Source: an uncultured Marmoricola sp. (lineage in GTDB: Bacteria; Actinomycetota; Actinomycetes; Propionibacteriales; Nocardioidaceae). Taken from it: 14,379 nucleotides of DNA. Shown here in pieces: positions 6,551-14,344 of the stretch. Position numbers and translations under genes: made by a program. Location of the stretch: positions 1-14,379 of the forward strand of contig NZ_CALTZE010000098.1 in NCBI RefSeq assembly GCF_943913695.1, written 5' to 3'. The stretch's first letter is position 1; each line of letters begins with the position of its first letter. The notes under the pieces are model-generated. The model saw nothing but the letters and a program-made list of their open reading frames with translations. It had not been told where the DNA came from and made no database searches.

Positions 6551-7532
6551 GCAGCAGCGCGGCGGCGTCCAGCGCCCAGTAGGTGAGGATGACGTCGGCG
6601 CCGGCGCGGTGGCAGGCGGTGAGCTGCTCCAGCATGACGGCGTCGCGGTCGATCCAGCCGTGGGCGGCGGCGGCCTCGACCATCGCGTACTCACCGGAGA
6701 CGTGGTAGGTCGCGACCGGTACGGCGACCGCGTCGCGGACCCCAGCGACCACGTCGAGGTAGGACATGGCCGGCTTGACCATGACCACGTCGGCGCCCTC
6801 CTCGACGTCGAGGAGCGCCTCACGCACGCCCTCGCGGCGGTTGGCGGGGTCCTGCTGGTAGGTGCGGCGATCGCCTTGGAGCGAGGAGTTGACCGCCTCG
6901 CGGAAGGGGCCGTAGGCGGCCGAGGCGTACTTCGCGGAGTAGGCGAGGATGCCGACGCCCCCGTGGTCGTGCTCGTCGAGCGCCGCCCGCACCGCGCCGA
7001 CCTGGCCGTCCATCATGCCGCTCGGGCCGACCAGGTCGACCCCGGCGGCGGCGTGCGCCAGGGCCATCTCGGCGTAGATCTCCAGGGTGCGGTCGTTGTC
7101 GACCCACCCGTCGGGGTCGAGCACGCCGCAGTGGCCGTGGTCGGTGAACTCATCGAGGCACAGGTCGCTCATCACCGTGAGCTGCTCGCCGACCTCCCCG
7201 ACGACGTCGGTGAGCGCGACGTTGAGGATGCCGGCTGGGTCGACGGCCTGCGAGCCCGTGGCGTCCTTGCGCTCGGGGTCGGGCAGCCCGAAGAGCATCA
7301 CGCCCCCGATCCCGGCCTCGGCGGCCTCGACGGCCGCCCGGCGCAGGCTGTCACGGCTGTGCTGCACCACGCCCGGCATCGAGGAGATCGCGCGCGGCTC
7401 CTGCAGCCCCTCGGCCACGAACATCGGCAGCACCAGCTGCTCGGGACGCAGCCGCACCTCGCGCAGCAGCCGCCGCAGCGCAGGGGTGCGCCGCAGCCGC
7501 CGCGGACGGACCGTGGGGAAGCCCGGGCTCAC
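6546..7532 (-). CDS. hemB: Porphobilinogen synthase (5-aminolevulinate dehydratase)
   Basis: HemB condenses two 5-aminolevulinate molecules to porphobilinogen in the cytoplasm. The 328-residue protein has normal length. The two active-site lysines are Lys201 (AYSAKYASAAYGPFR) and Lys253 (MVKPAMSYLD, Schiff base). The metal loop reads DLCLDEFTDHGHCG (123-136): Cys125 and Cys135 are present, but the middle position is Asp127 where zinc enzymes such as that of E. coli have Cys. This is a mixed Cys/Asp site, so metal preference cannot be assumed. The GTG at 7532 overlaps the hemD stop as GTGA, so it is translationally coupled. The frame is open far upstream, opposite no other signal, but the conserved protein begins here. 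It is the last gene of the rex-hem operon and converges on the transglycosylase gene. Confidence 0.96.
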   Translation of the reverse strand: MSPGFPTVRPRRLRRTPALRRLLREVRLRPEQLVLPMFVAEGLQEPRAISSMPGVVQHSRDSLRRAAVEAAEAGIGGVMLFGLPDPERKDATGSQAVDPAGILNVALTDVVGEVGEQLTVMSDLCLDEFTDHGHCGVLDPDGWVDNDRTLEIYAEMALAHAAAGVDLVGPSGMMDGQVGAVRAALDEHDHGGVGILAYSAKYASAAYGPFREAVNSSLQGDRRTYQQDPANRREGVREALLDVEEGADVVMVKPAMSYLDVVAGVRDAVAVPVATYHVSGEYAMVEAAAAHGWIDRDAVMLEQLTACHRAGADVILTYWALDAAALLR

Positions 7533-9223
7533 TTCGAGCCGGTCCGCCGCCGCGTGGTGCTGCGCCGCTGCGAGGGCTTGGTGACCGGCTGACCGGAGTC
7601 GAGCAGGGAGGCGCGGCGCGCGGCACCGAAGTCGGCGAGCGCGTCGACGAGCTGCTCGACCGACGGCTCGGGGGCCATCACGTCGACCCGCAGGCCGTGC
7701 TCCTCGGCGGTCTTGGCCGTGGCCGGACCGATCACCGCGATCACCGTCGAGGTGTGCGGCTTGCCGGCGATGCCGACCAGGTTGCGCACCGTGGAGGAGG
7801 AGGTGAAGACGACCGCGTCGAACTTGCCGCTCTTGATCGCCTCGCGCGTCGGCGCCGGCGGCGGCGCAGCGCGCACCGTGCGGTAGGCCGTCACGTCGTC
7901 GACCTCCCAGCCCAGCTCGATCAGCCCCGCCACGAGGGTCTCGGTGGCGATGTCGGCGCGCGGCAGGAAGACGCGGTTGATCGGGTCGAGCACGTCGTCG
8001 TAGGGCGGCCAGTCCTCCAGCAGCCCCCGGGCCGACTGCTCGCCGGAGGGCACGAGGTCGGCGTTGAGGCCCCACTCGGCGAGGTAGGCCGCGGTCTTGT
8101 CGCCGACCGCGGCGATCTTGAGCCCGGAGAAGGCCCGGGCGTCCAGGCCGTACTCCTCGAACTTCTCGCGGACGGCGCGCACCGCGTTGACCGAGGTGAA
8201 GGCGATCCACTCGTAGCGGCCCTCGACCAGGCCGCGCACGGCCTTGTCCATCTGCAGCGGGTTGCGCGGCGGCTCCACCGAGATCGTGGGCACCTCCTCG
8301 GGTACGGCGCCGTAGCCGCGCAGCGAGGCGGACAGCGAGCCCGCCTGCTCCTTGGTGCGCGGCACCAGCACGCGCCAGCCGAAGAGCGGCTTGGTCTCGA
8401 ACCACGAGAGCGTCTCGCGCAGGTCGACGACCTTGCCCACGACGGTGACCGCCGGAGGGGTCATGCCGGCACGGGCGGCGTCGCCGGCGATCTCGCCCAG
8501 CGTGGAGACCACCGTCTCCTGGGTGGTGAGGGTGCCGGTGCGCGTCATCGACACCGGGGTGCTCTCCTCACGGCCCGCCGCCACCAGCTGGGTGGCGATC
8601 TCGCCGATGGAGCCCACGGCCGAGAGCAGCACCAGCGTCGGGTGCGCCGAGTAGGCGTACCAGTCGATCTTGGCGTCGCCGCAGGTCACGACGGCGACCT
8701 CGCGGTGGTTCTTGGTGGTCAGCGGGATGCCGGCGTAGGCCGGGACGGCCGTCACCGAGGAGACGCCCGGCACGATCTCGAAGCCGACCCCGGCCTTGGT
8801 GCAGGCCAGCGCCTCCTCGGGACCCGAGGCGTAGACGAAGGGGTCACCGGACATCAGGCGGACCACGCGCTTGCCGGTCTTGGCCTGACGCACCACCACC
8901 TTGGCGCGGGCGGCGTGGGTCAGCGGCTGGCCGTCCTCACCGAAGCCTCCGTCGACGAAGACGGGACCGTCGGGGCCGTCGAGGGCGGTGGAGTCGCACG
9001 GCTGCTCGGCCGCACTCCCCAGGCCGAGCACCGCGCGCACCAGCGCCTCGTGCTCGGGGGTCTCGGTCACCACGACCTCGGCTGCCTGGAGCAGCTCCAG
9101 GGCGCGCACGGTCAGCAGGCCGGGGTCGCCCGGGCCGCTGCCGACGAAGGAGACCCAGGTCGCCGGACGGCCGGTCGCGGTGCCGGCTGCCGGGGACGGG
9201 GAACTGGTCTTCTGCTTGGTCAC
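7529..9223 (-). CDS. hemD: CobA-like methyltransferase / uroporphyrinogen-III synthase fusion
   Basis: This 564-residue protein has two domains. Residues about 23-270 have a tetrapyrrole methyltransferase (SUMT/CobA) fold: VGSGPGDPGLLTVRA at 27-41, RLMSGDPFVY at 122-131 and EIVPGVSSVTAVPAYAGIPLT at 149-169. Residues about 283-540 are uroporphyrinogen-III synthase, with FTSVNAV (342-348) and FTSSSTVRNL (473-482), which closes hydroxymethylbilane with D-ring inversion. This fusion is typical of Actinobacteria (known). The methyltransferase half lacks the DRLV and GKR motifs usual in SUMT, so its activity is doubtful, while the HemD half looks intact. A basic Ser/Thr/Arg tail ends the protein. 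The GTG at 9223 is preceded by AGAAGG 5 bases away. A 62-base gap from hemC is the only sizeable gap in this operon. Confidence 0.93.
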   Translation of the reverse strand: MTKQKTSSPSPAAGTATGRPATWVSFVGSGPGDPGLLTVRALELLQAAEVVVTETPEHEALVRAVLGLGSAAEQPCDSTALDGPDGPVFVDGGFGEDGQPLTHAARAKVVVRQAKTGKRVVRLMSGDPFVYASGPEEALACTKAGVGFEIVPGVSSVTAVPAYAGIPLTTKNHREVAVVTCGDAKIDWYAYSAHPTLVLLSAVGSIGEIATQLVAAGREESTPVSMTRTGTLTTQETVVSTLGEIAGDAARAGMTPPAVTVVGKVVDLRETLSWFETKPLFGWRVLVPRTKEQAGSLSASLRGYGAVPEEVPTISVEPPRNPLQMDKAVRGLVEGRYEWIAFTSVNAVRAVREKFEEYGLDARAFSGLKIAAVGDKTAAYLAEWGLNADLVPSGEQSARGLLEDWPPYDDVLDPINRVFLPRADIATETLVAGLIELGWEVDDVTAYRTVRAAPPPAPTREAIKSGKFDAVVFTSSSTVRNLVGIAGKPHTSTVIAVIGPATAKTAEEHGLRVDVMAPEPSVEQLVDALADFGAARRASLLDSGQPVTKPSQRRSTTRRRTGSK

Positions 9224-9285
9224 GATCGCCTTCTTGCTTCGACTAGCTGGTGGAACAGGTCAGGGGCTGGGGGGCGGCTGCTGCG

Positions 9286-10245
9286 TCAAGCGCCGCTGAG
9301 CAGGGAGCCTGCGCCCTCGGCGAGCATCTCCTCGGCGAGCTCGCGTCCGAGCCGCTCGGGATCACCGAGCGGACCGGAGGCGGAGCGGCGTACGGCCACC
9401 CCGCCGTCGGGTGCGAGCGCCACTGCTCGGACCCAGAGTTCGTCATCGACGTCCCCCATCGCAACTTCGGCCAGTGCGCCGACCGGTGCCGAGCACCCGG
9501 CCTCGAGGCTCGCGAGCAGCGCCCGCTCCGCGGCGACACAGGCGCGGGAGTCGGGGTCGTCGAGGGCCTCGGCGACGGTGCGGGCCAGGTCGTCGCCGGC
9601 GCGGCACTCCACCGCGAGGGCGCCCTGGCCGGCCGCGGGCAGCACCTGGATCGGGTCGAGCACCTCGGTGACCTCCTCGAGCCGGCCCAGTCGGGCGAGG
9701 CCGGCGCGCGCCAGGAGCACGGCGTCGACGCGACCCTCGCGCACCTGGCGGATCCGGGTGTCGACGTTGCCGCGGATGCCGACCAGCTCCACGCCCAGGC
9801 CCAGCGCCTCGACCTGCGCCACGCGGCGCGGCGAGCCGGTCGCCACCCGGGAGCCGGGTGGGAGCTCGCCGAGCGTGAGCCCGTCGCGGGCGACGACGAC
9901 GTCGCGGGGGTCCTCGCGCCGCGGGACGGCGGCCAGGACGATGCCCTCGGGCGGAGCCGTGGGGAGGTCCTTGAGCGAGTGCACGGCCACGTCGACCTCG
10001 CCGCGCAGCAGCGCCTCGCGCAGCGCGCTGACGAAGACGCCCGTGCCGCCGATCTGCGCCAGCGGCGCACTGGAGGCGTCACCCTCGGTGCGGATCAGCA
10101 CCAGCTCGGTGCTCACACCTGTGCGGGCGGCGAGCTCGTCGGCGACCAGGGTTGTCTGGGTGCGCGCCAGCGCCGAGGCGCGGGTGCCGATGCGCACCAC
10201 GCGGCTGGGGGCCTCCTCGAGGGGGGTGGTGACGGGGGCGCTCAC
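9286..10245 (-). CDS. hemC: Hydroxymethylbilane synthase (porphobilinogen deaminase)
   Basis: HemC polymerises four porphobilinogens to hydroxymethylbilane. The 319-residue protein carries the cofactor-attachment cysteine, Cys251, in LEAGCSAPVGA, which holds the dipyrromethane primer. Other family signatures are RIGTRASALARTQ (18-30), VDVAVHSLKDLPT (84-96, with the catalytic aspartate equivalent in LKD), ATGSPRR (135-141) and IRGNVDTR (157-164). The start is GTG at 10245, overlapping the hemA stop as GTGA. A strong GGAGGTGGAG lies 5 bases before the GTG, so initiation should be efficient. It is the third gene of the rex operon. Confidence 0.96.
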   Translation of the reverse strand: MSAPVTTPLEEAPSRVVRIGTRASALARTQTTLVADELAARTGVSTELVLIRTEGDASSAPLAQIGGTGVFVSALREALLRGEVDVAVHSLKDLPTAPPEGIVLAAVPRREDPRDVVVARDGLTLGELPPGSRVATGSPRRVAQVEALGLGVELVGIRGNVDTRIRQVREGRVDAVLLARAGLARLGRLEEVTEVLDPIQVLPAAGQGALAVECRAGDDLARTVAEALDDPDSRACVAAERALLASLEAGCSAPVGALAEVAMGDVDDELWVRAVALAPDGGVAVRRSASGPLGDPERLGRELAEEMLAEGAGSLLSGA

Positions 10246-11540
10246 GGCCGCTCCACCTCCGCCCGCGTCACGGCCTCGACGGCCTCGGGGTCCAGCGCGA
10301 AGAGCTCGGCGAGCGCAGCGGCGTAGGAGATCGCGCCGGAGTCGTTGGCCAGCTGCTTGACGCGCACGGTCGGCTGGTGGAGCAGCTTGTCCACGACCCG
10401 GTGGATCGCGGTCTCGACCTCGGCGCGCGACCCGGCGTCGAGGCCGGGCAGGCGGGCCTCCAGCCGCGCCAGCTCCGACTGCACCAGGCCGGTGGCCATG
10501 GTGCGCAGGGCGACCACCGTCGGGGTGACGCTCTGGCTGCGCCGGGCGGCCAGGAAGGCGCTCAGCTCCTGGCTCACGATCGCCCGGACACCGTCGACCT
10601 GGGTGGCCCCGGGCGCCTGCCCGAGCCGCTCGGTCAGCGTCTCCAGGCTCACCAGCGCCACGCCGGGCAGCTCGCCCACCGCCACGTCGACGTCACGGGG
10701 CAGCGCGAGGTCGACGACCGCGAGCGGACCCGACCCAGGGGTACGGCGCGCGGCGACGTGGTCGGCGGAGATCACCTGACCGGCCGCCCCGGTGCACGAG
10801 ACCAGCACGTCGACCGGTCCGGCCCAGGCGGCGAGGTCGCGCAGCGGCACGGCCGTGGCGGCGTACTGCCGGGCCAGCCGCTCGGCGCGCTCGGGCGAGC
10901 GGTTGGCGACCGTGACCGAAGCGGCCCCGGCACGCGTCACCGTGGCGACGGTCAGGCCTGCCATCGCGCCGGCGCCGACGACGAGCACGTGCTTGCCCTG
11001 CAGCGGGCCGACGTGGTCGGAGGCCATCTCGAGCGCCGCTCCCACCACGCTCGGGGCGACCCGGTCGATGTCGGTCTCGGCGTGGCTGCGCTTGCCGACG
11101 CGCAGGGCCTGCTGGAAGAGCACGTTGAGCGCCGGGCCGATGGTGCCGGCCTCCTGCCCGCCGCGCAGCGCCTCGCGGGCCTGGCCCAGGATCTGGCTCT
11201 CGCCGAGGACCATCGAGTCGAGCCCTGCGGTCACGTGGAACAGGTGCGAGACGGCGCCGTCGTCGTAGTGCACGTAGAGGTGCTCGAGCAGCTCCTCGGG
11301 ACCGGACCCGGCGAGGTCGCCGAGCATCCGCGAGATCGCCTCGACGCTGCCGTGGAAGCGGTCGACGTCGGCATAGATCTCGGTGCGGTTGCAGGTCGAG
11401 AGCACCGTCGCCTCGGTGACGTGGTCGAGGTCGCCGACCTGCCGGATCAGCTTGGAGGCACCGTCGGGGTCGAGCGCGACGCGCTCGAGCAGCGGCAGCG
11501 GCGCCGACTTGTGGGAGAGGCCCACGACCAGGACGCTCAT
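10242..11540 (-). CDS. hemA: Glutamyl-tRNA reductase
   Basis: HemA reduces glutamyl-tRNA(Glu) with NADPH to glutamate-1-semialdehyde, the first and normally rate-limiting step of the C5 heme pathway; HemL takes the product. The 432-residue protein is of family length. The catalytic Cys50 is in VLSTCNRTEIY. GLDSMVLGESQILGQ (106-120) is the strongly conserved family block. The NADPH-binding motif VVGAGAMAGL spans 187-196. The C-terminal helical dimerisation region runs from about 320. The ATG at 11540 overlaps the rex stop as ATGA, with GGGAGG 6 bases before it. Its position directly behind rex suggests control of pathway entry by redox state. Confidence 0.97.
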   Translation of the reverse strand: MSVLVVGLSHKSAPLPLLERVALDPDGASKLIRQVGDLDHVTEATVLSTCNRTEIYADVDRFHGSVEAISRMLGDLAGSGPEELLEHLYVHYDDGAVSHLFHVTAGLDSMVLGESQILGQAREALRGGQEAGTIGPALNVLFQQALRVGKRSHAETDIDRVAPSVVGAALEMASDHVGPLQGKHVLVVGAGAMAGLTVATVTRAGAASVTVANRSPERAERLARQYAATAVPLRDLAAWAGPVDVLVSCTGAAGQVISADHVAARRTPGSGPLAVVDLALPRDVDVAVGELPGVALVSLETLTERLGQAPGATQVDGVRAIVSQELSAFLAARRSQSVTPTVVALRTMATGLVQSELARLEARLPGLDAGSRAEVETAIHRVVDKLLHQPTVRVKQLANDSGAISYAAALAELFALDPEAVEAVTRAEVERP

Positions 11541-12277
11541 CGCGCGCCTCCCGTCGAGCCCACGGGGCCGGCCAGGGGTGCGGCCAGGGGCGCGGCCGGC
11601 TCCGGGTCCTGCGACGACGGGGCGGGAGCAGGCCCGCCCAGCACGGCGTGGGCCTTGCGCTGCTCGTGGTAGGCCAGGATCTGCAGCTCGCTGGACAGGT
11701 CGACGCGGCGTACGTCGACCTGCTCGGGCACGCTGAGGATCGTCGGCGCGAAGTTGAGGATGCTGCGGATGCCGACCTCGACCATGCGGTCGGCCACCTC
11801 CTGGGCGCCGGGAGCGGGGGTCGCGATCACCCCGATCACCACGCCGTGCTCGGCGACCACGTCGGCGAGGTCGTCGAAGCTGCGGATCCGCAGGCCGGCG
11901 ACGTGCTCGCCCTGCCGCGACGGGTCGGCGTCGAGCAGAGCGACGGTGCGGAAGCCGCGCGAGCTGAAGCCGGAGTAGTTGGCCAGGGCGTGCCCGAGGT
12001 TGCCGATGCCGACGACCACGACCGGCCAGTCCTGGGTCAGGCCGATCTCGCGGCTGATCTGGTAGCGCAGGTAGCCGACGTCGTAGCCGACCCCGCGGGT
12101 GCCGTAGGAGCCGAGGTGGGAGAGGTCCTTGCGCAGCTTGGCGCTGTTGACCCCGGCGGCCTGCGCGAGCTCGAGGCTGGAGCAGGTCGTCGTACCGGCC
12201 TCGTGCATCGCGTTGAGCGCCCGCAGGTAGACCGGGAGCCGGGCGACCGTCGCCTCGGGGATCCTCGCACCACTCAC
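11537..12277 (-). CDS. rex: Redox-sensing transcriptional repressor Rex
   Basis: Rex is a homodimeric repressor that binds its operator when NADH/NAD+ is low and releases it when NADH rises. In Streptomyces it controls cytochrome bd genes, rex-hemACD and others (known). The 246-residue protein opens with IPEATVARLPVYLRAL and a winged helix (about 1-80, including GVNSAKLRKDLSHLGSYGTRGVGY). The Rossmann motif is GIGNLG (90-95), with LLDADP (114-119) closing the second strand. The domain-swap helix is SSELQILAYHEQR (195-207). A Pro/Ala tail of about 30 residues follows and looks dispensable. I choose GTG at 12277, with GAGG 11 bases before it, because the longer frame to 12388 would place the start upstream of the recognised promoter. 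Confidence 0.95.
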   Translation of the reverse strand: MSGARIPEATVARLPVYLRALNAMHEAGTTTCSSLELAQAAGVNSAKLRKDLSHLGSYGTRGVGYDVGYLRYQISREIGLTQDWPVVVVGIGNLGHALANYSGFSSRGFRTVALLDADPSRQGEHVAGLRIRSFDDLADVVAEHGVVIGVIATPAPGAQEVADRMVEVGIRSILNFAPTILSVPEQVDVRRVDLSSELQILAYHEQRKAHAVLGGPAPAPSSQDPEPAAPLAAPLAGPVGSTGGAR

Positions 12278-12335
12278 GTCGCCGTTGGCCTCGTTTCCGC
12301 ACGTCCGGGGCGTCCTGACCGGCCCGCCCTGCGTC

Positions 12336-12364
12336 ACTGTAGGAGTTTGTGAACGTGCGAACAA
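12336..12364 (-). promoter_or_regulatory. Promoter of the rex-hemACDB operon
   Basis: On the minus strand TTGTTC (12364-12359) and TACAGT (12341-12336) are separated by 17 bases, the ideal sigma-70-type spacing. TACAGT fits TANNNT. RNA should start near 12329, leaving about 50 bases before the rex GTG. Confidence 0.6.
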
Positions 12365-12365
12365 A
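12346..12365. promoter_or_regulatory. Candidate Rex operator
   Basis: On the minus strand TTTGTTCGCACGTTCACAAA compares with the Rex consensus TTGTGAANNNNTTCACAA. The right half is a perfect match and the left half keeps TTGT, giving 11 of 14 defined positions. It covers the -35 and most of the spacer of the rex promoter, where bound Rex would block polymerase. Autoregulation is known in Streptomyces and inferred here. Confidence 0.6.
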
Positions 12366-12415
12366 CCGAGCCGATGCCCGGCTAGCACATGTGAGAAGTC
12401 ACACGCGTCGCGGGG

Positions 12416-12673
12416 TCAGGATCTCGGCGTCCCCGACGGTGCCAGTGCGGCCCGCAGCCGGCTCTCCTTGACCCGCCAGAAGTCGTGCCGGCGCCCGTCG
12501 ACGAGCGTGACCGGCACCTGCTCGCCGTACTCCGCCTGGAGCGCCGGGTCGGTGTCGACGTCGACGACCTCGTAGGCCGTGCCGACCTCGGCGCAGACCC
12601 GCGCCACGGTCTCCAACGCCTGCTCGCACAGGTGGCAGCCCTGGCGCGAGTAGACGAGCACGCGTGCGCTCAC
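12416..12673 (-). CDS. Small glutaredoxin-like thiol protein
   Basis: This 85-residue thioredoxin-fold protein has the motif GCHLC (Cys13, Cys16) right after the first strand, VLVYSRQ, and a cis-proline in QVPVTLVDG (Pro54), the layout of glutaredoxin-like proteins. It lacks a signal peptide, so it is probably cytoplasmic. The partner is unknown; members of this group often sit beside rex-hem clusters in actinobacteria, and may serve mycothiol- or thioredoxin-linked reduction (inference). The GTG at 12673 overlaps the ligase stop as GTGA, so it is the second gene of that operon. A 138-base space with the rex promoter follows it. Confidence 0.85.
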   Translation of the reverse strand: MSARVLVYSRQGCHLCEQALETVARVCAEVGTAYEVVDVDTDPALQAEYGEQVPVTLVDGRRHDFWRVKESRLRAALAPSGTPRS

Positions 12674-14265
12674 GCCAGCAGTCCCGCCCCACGCCCCCGC
12701 GCGAGTGCGCGCAGGCGGCCCTTCTGGATCTTGCCGGTCGCCGTGCGGGGAAGGTCATCGACCACGTGGACACGCGCCGGCACCTTGAAGCCCGCCAGCT
12801 GCTCTTCGCACCGCTCGCGCACCTGGCGCTCCAGCTCGTCGGGGTCGGCCGGTCCCGGAGCGGCGACGACGTAGGCGACCACGGCCTCGCCGGTCTGCTC
12901 GTCGTCGACGCCGACGACCGCGACCGCCGCCACCCCGGGGAGCTCGGCGATTGCCTCCTCGACCTCGACGGGGAAGACGTGGAAGCCAGAGACCTCGACC
13001 ACGTCCGTGGCGCGGTCGACGAGGTGCAGCTCGCCGGCGTCGTCGAGCATCCCGAGGTCGCCGGTGTTCCACCACCCGTCGGCTCCGGGGCCACCGTGGC
13101 CGTCGGGCCAGTAGCCGGAGAACAGCTGCGGACCGCTGACCAGGATCCGCCCGGGATCGCCCTCGAGCGGCGGCTCGCCGCGCTCGTCGGTGAGCCGCAG
13201 CCCGACCCCCGGCAGCGGGCGACCGACCGAGCCCGGCGCGTGCGACTCGGTCTCGGCCGGGGCGGCGAGGGTCGAGGTCACCACGGGCCCGCACTCGGTC
13301 AGGCCGTAGCCCTGGTGCACGGGCACGCCGGTGCGAGAGGCGAACTGCTCGGCGAGGTCGCTGCCCAGCGGTGCGGAGCCGCTCAGCACCAGCCGCAGCG
13401 GACCGAGCCGCTCCTCCAGCCCCGGCACCTGCAGCCAGGCCTCCAGCGCCGGCGGGGCCACGGGGGCCACGGTCACAGCCTCGTCCTCGATCAGGTCGAG
13501 CGAGGCCTCAGCGGCGAAGCCGTCAACCAGCACCAGCCGTGCGTGCTGGCGCAGCACCTGTCCGAGCACCGCGGCCAGGCCGTAGGAGTGGTGCAGCGGC
13601 AGCACGCCCAGCACCACGTCGCGCCCGTGCAGCATCGGCTGCGCGGCCTCCGCGACCTGCTCGACGCCCGTGAGCAGGGCGCGGTGGGTCATCATCGCCG
13701 CGCGCGGACGTCCAGACGCGCCGCTGGTGTAGAGCAGCGCGGCCAGCGCGTCGGGGTCGGCGCGCACCGGCACCGGCTGGCCCCCGTGGTCGAGCAGCTC
13801 CTCCCAGGAGCGCTCGCCGGGCTCGGCGGGGGTGCCGATCGTGACCAGCCGCGGCCGCGCCGCCTCGTCACGACCCGAGGCCTCGAGCGCCTCACCCAGT
13901 CCCTGCACCGCGCTGCGCACGGTCGCCACCGCGGCTTCGTCGCAGACGACCAGCCGGGCGCCGGAGTCGACGAGGATGCGCACCAGCTCCCCGGTGGGCA
14001 GGGCGGGGTCGACGGGTACGGCGACCATGCCCGCGCGCAGTGTGCCGAGGTAGGCGGCGACGTGCTCGATGCGGTTGCGGGCCGCCACCACGACGCGGAC
14101 ACCGGCGACCAGTCCCGAGTCGTAGAGCCCCTGGCAGACCCGCTGCACCAGGTCGTCGAGCTGGAGCCAGGTGACGCTGCGGCCGCTGTCGGCCTCGCAC
14201 AACGCGGGGCGGTGGGTCTCGTCGACGCAGGCCCGGGTGAGCAACCCGGACAGGTTCGACTCCAT
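12670..14265 (-). CDS. AMP-forming acyl/aryl-CoA ligase-like protein
   Basis: This 531-residue member of the adenylate-forming superfamily would activate a carboxylic acid with ATP and usually pass it to coenzyme A. The core motifs are present: YTSGASGRPR (179-188, ATP loop), GYGLTE (319-324), NTGDLG (400-405), VDRATDVVEVSGFHVFPVEVEE (split motif near 416-437) and PRTATGKIQKGRLR, with the catalytic Lys512. Two deviations stand out: the ATP loop has PRAAM where most members have PKGV, and the hinge reads DRATD rather than GRxKD. The substrate cannot be told. The ATG at 14265, with GGGAG 10 bases upstream, is preferred over an in-frame start at 14313 because the latter adds an unconserved Arg-rich stretch. 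It is first in an operon with the glutaredoxin-like gene. Confidence 0.9.
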   Translation of the reverse strand: MESNLSGLLTRACVDETHRPALCEADSGRSVTWLQLDDLVQRVCQGLYDSGLVAGVRVVVAARNRIEHVAAYLGTLRAGMVAVPVDPALPTGELVRILVDSGARLVVCDEAAVATVRSAVQGLGEALEASGRDEAARPRLVTIGTPAEPGERSWEELLDHGGQPVPVRADPDALAALLYTSGASGRPRAAMMTHRALLTGVEQVAEAAQPMLHGRDVVLGVLPLHHSYGLAAVLGQVLRQHARLVLVDGFAAEASLDLIEDEAVTVAPVAPPALEAWLQVPGLEERLGPLRLVLSGSAPLGSDLAEQFASRTGVPVHQGYGLTECGPVVTSTLAAPAETESHAPGSVGRPLPGVGLRLTDERGEPPLEGDPGRILVSGPQLFSGYWPDGHGGPGADGWWNTGDLGMLDDAGELHLVDRATDVVEVSGFHVFPVEVEEAIAELPGVAAVAVVGVDDEQTGEAVVAYVVAAPGPADPDELERQVRERCEEQLAGFKVPARVHVVDDLPRTATGKIQKGRLRALARGRGAGLLA

Positions 14266-14331
14266 CGCAGGAGTCTCCCACAGCGCGGTGCCCCGCCTCC
14301 GTGGTGCTCGCACCCAGCACCGCCGGGTGAG

Positions 14332-14344
14332 TAGGTTGACCGTC
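14332..14344 (+). promoter_or_regulatory. Extended promoter end for a leaderless plus-strand gene
   Basis: TAGGTT (14332-14337) fits the TANNNT -10 pattern and is followed by 7 bases and then a GTG at 14345. This is the classic actinobacterial arrangement in which transcription and translation start at the same base. No clear -35 was seen, and no ribosome site precedes the GTG. Confidence 0.45.

Noticed and set aside
7697..10360. An open frame of 887 codons on the plus strand opposite hemD and hemC
   Set aside because: It is antisense to well recognised genes, has the His/Asp/Gly/Arg-rich composition of reversed high-GC coding DNA, and shows no domain.
11537..12388. Longer Rex starting near 12388
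   Set aside because: That start lies upstream of the promoter and operator at 12336-12365, and the added residues are not Rex-like.
12390..12403. TGTGA-GAAG-TCACA as a second CRP/Rex operator or a terminator
   Set aside because: The spacing is 4, not the 6 those proteins need, and the 5-base stem has no U-tract.
12664..14334. A 556-codon plus-strand open frame opposite the ligase
   Set aside because: It is the shadow of a gene with all adenylate-forming motifs.
14336..14341. TTGACC as a -35 element
   Set aside because: No -10 follows at 16-19 bases within the window; the TAGGTT reading explains the region better.
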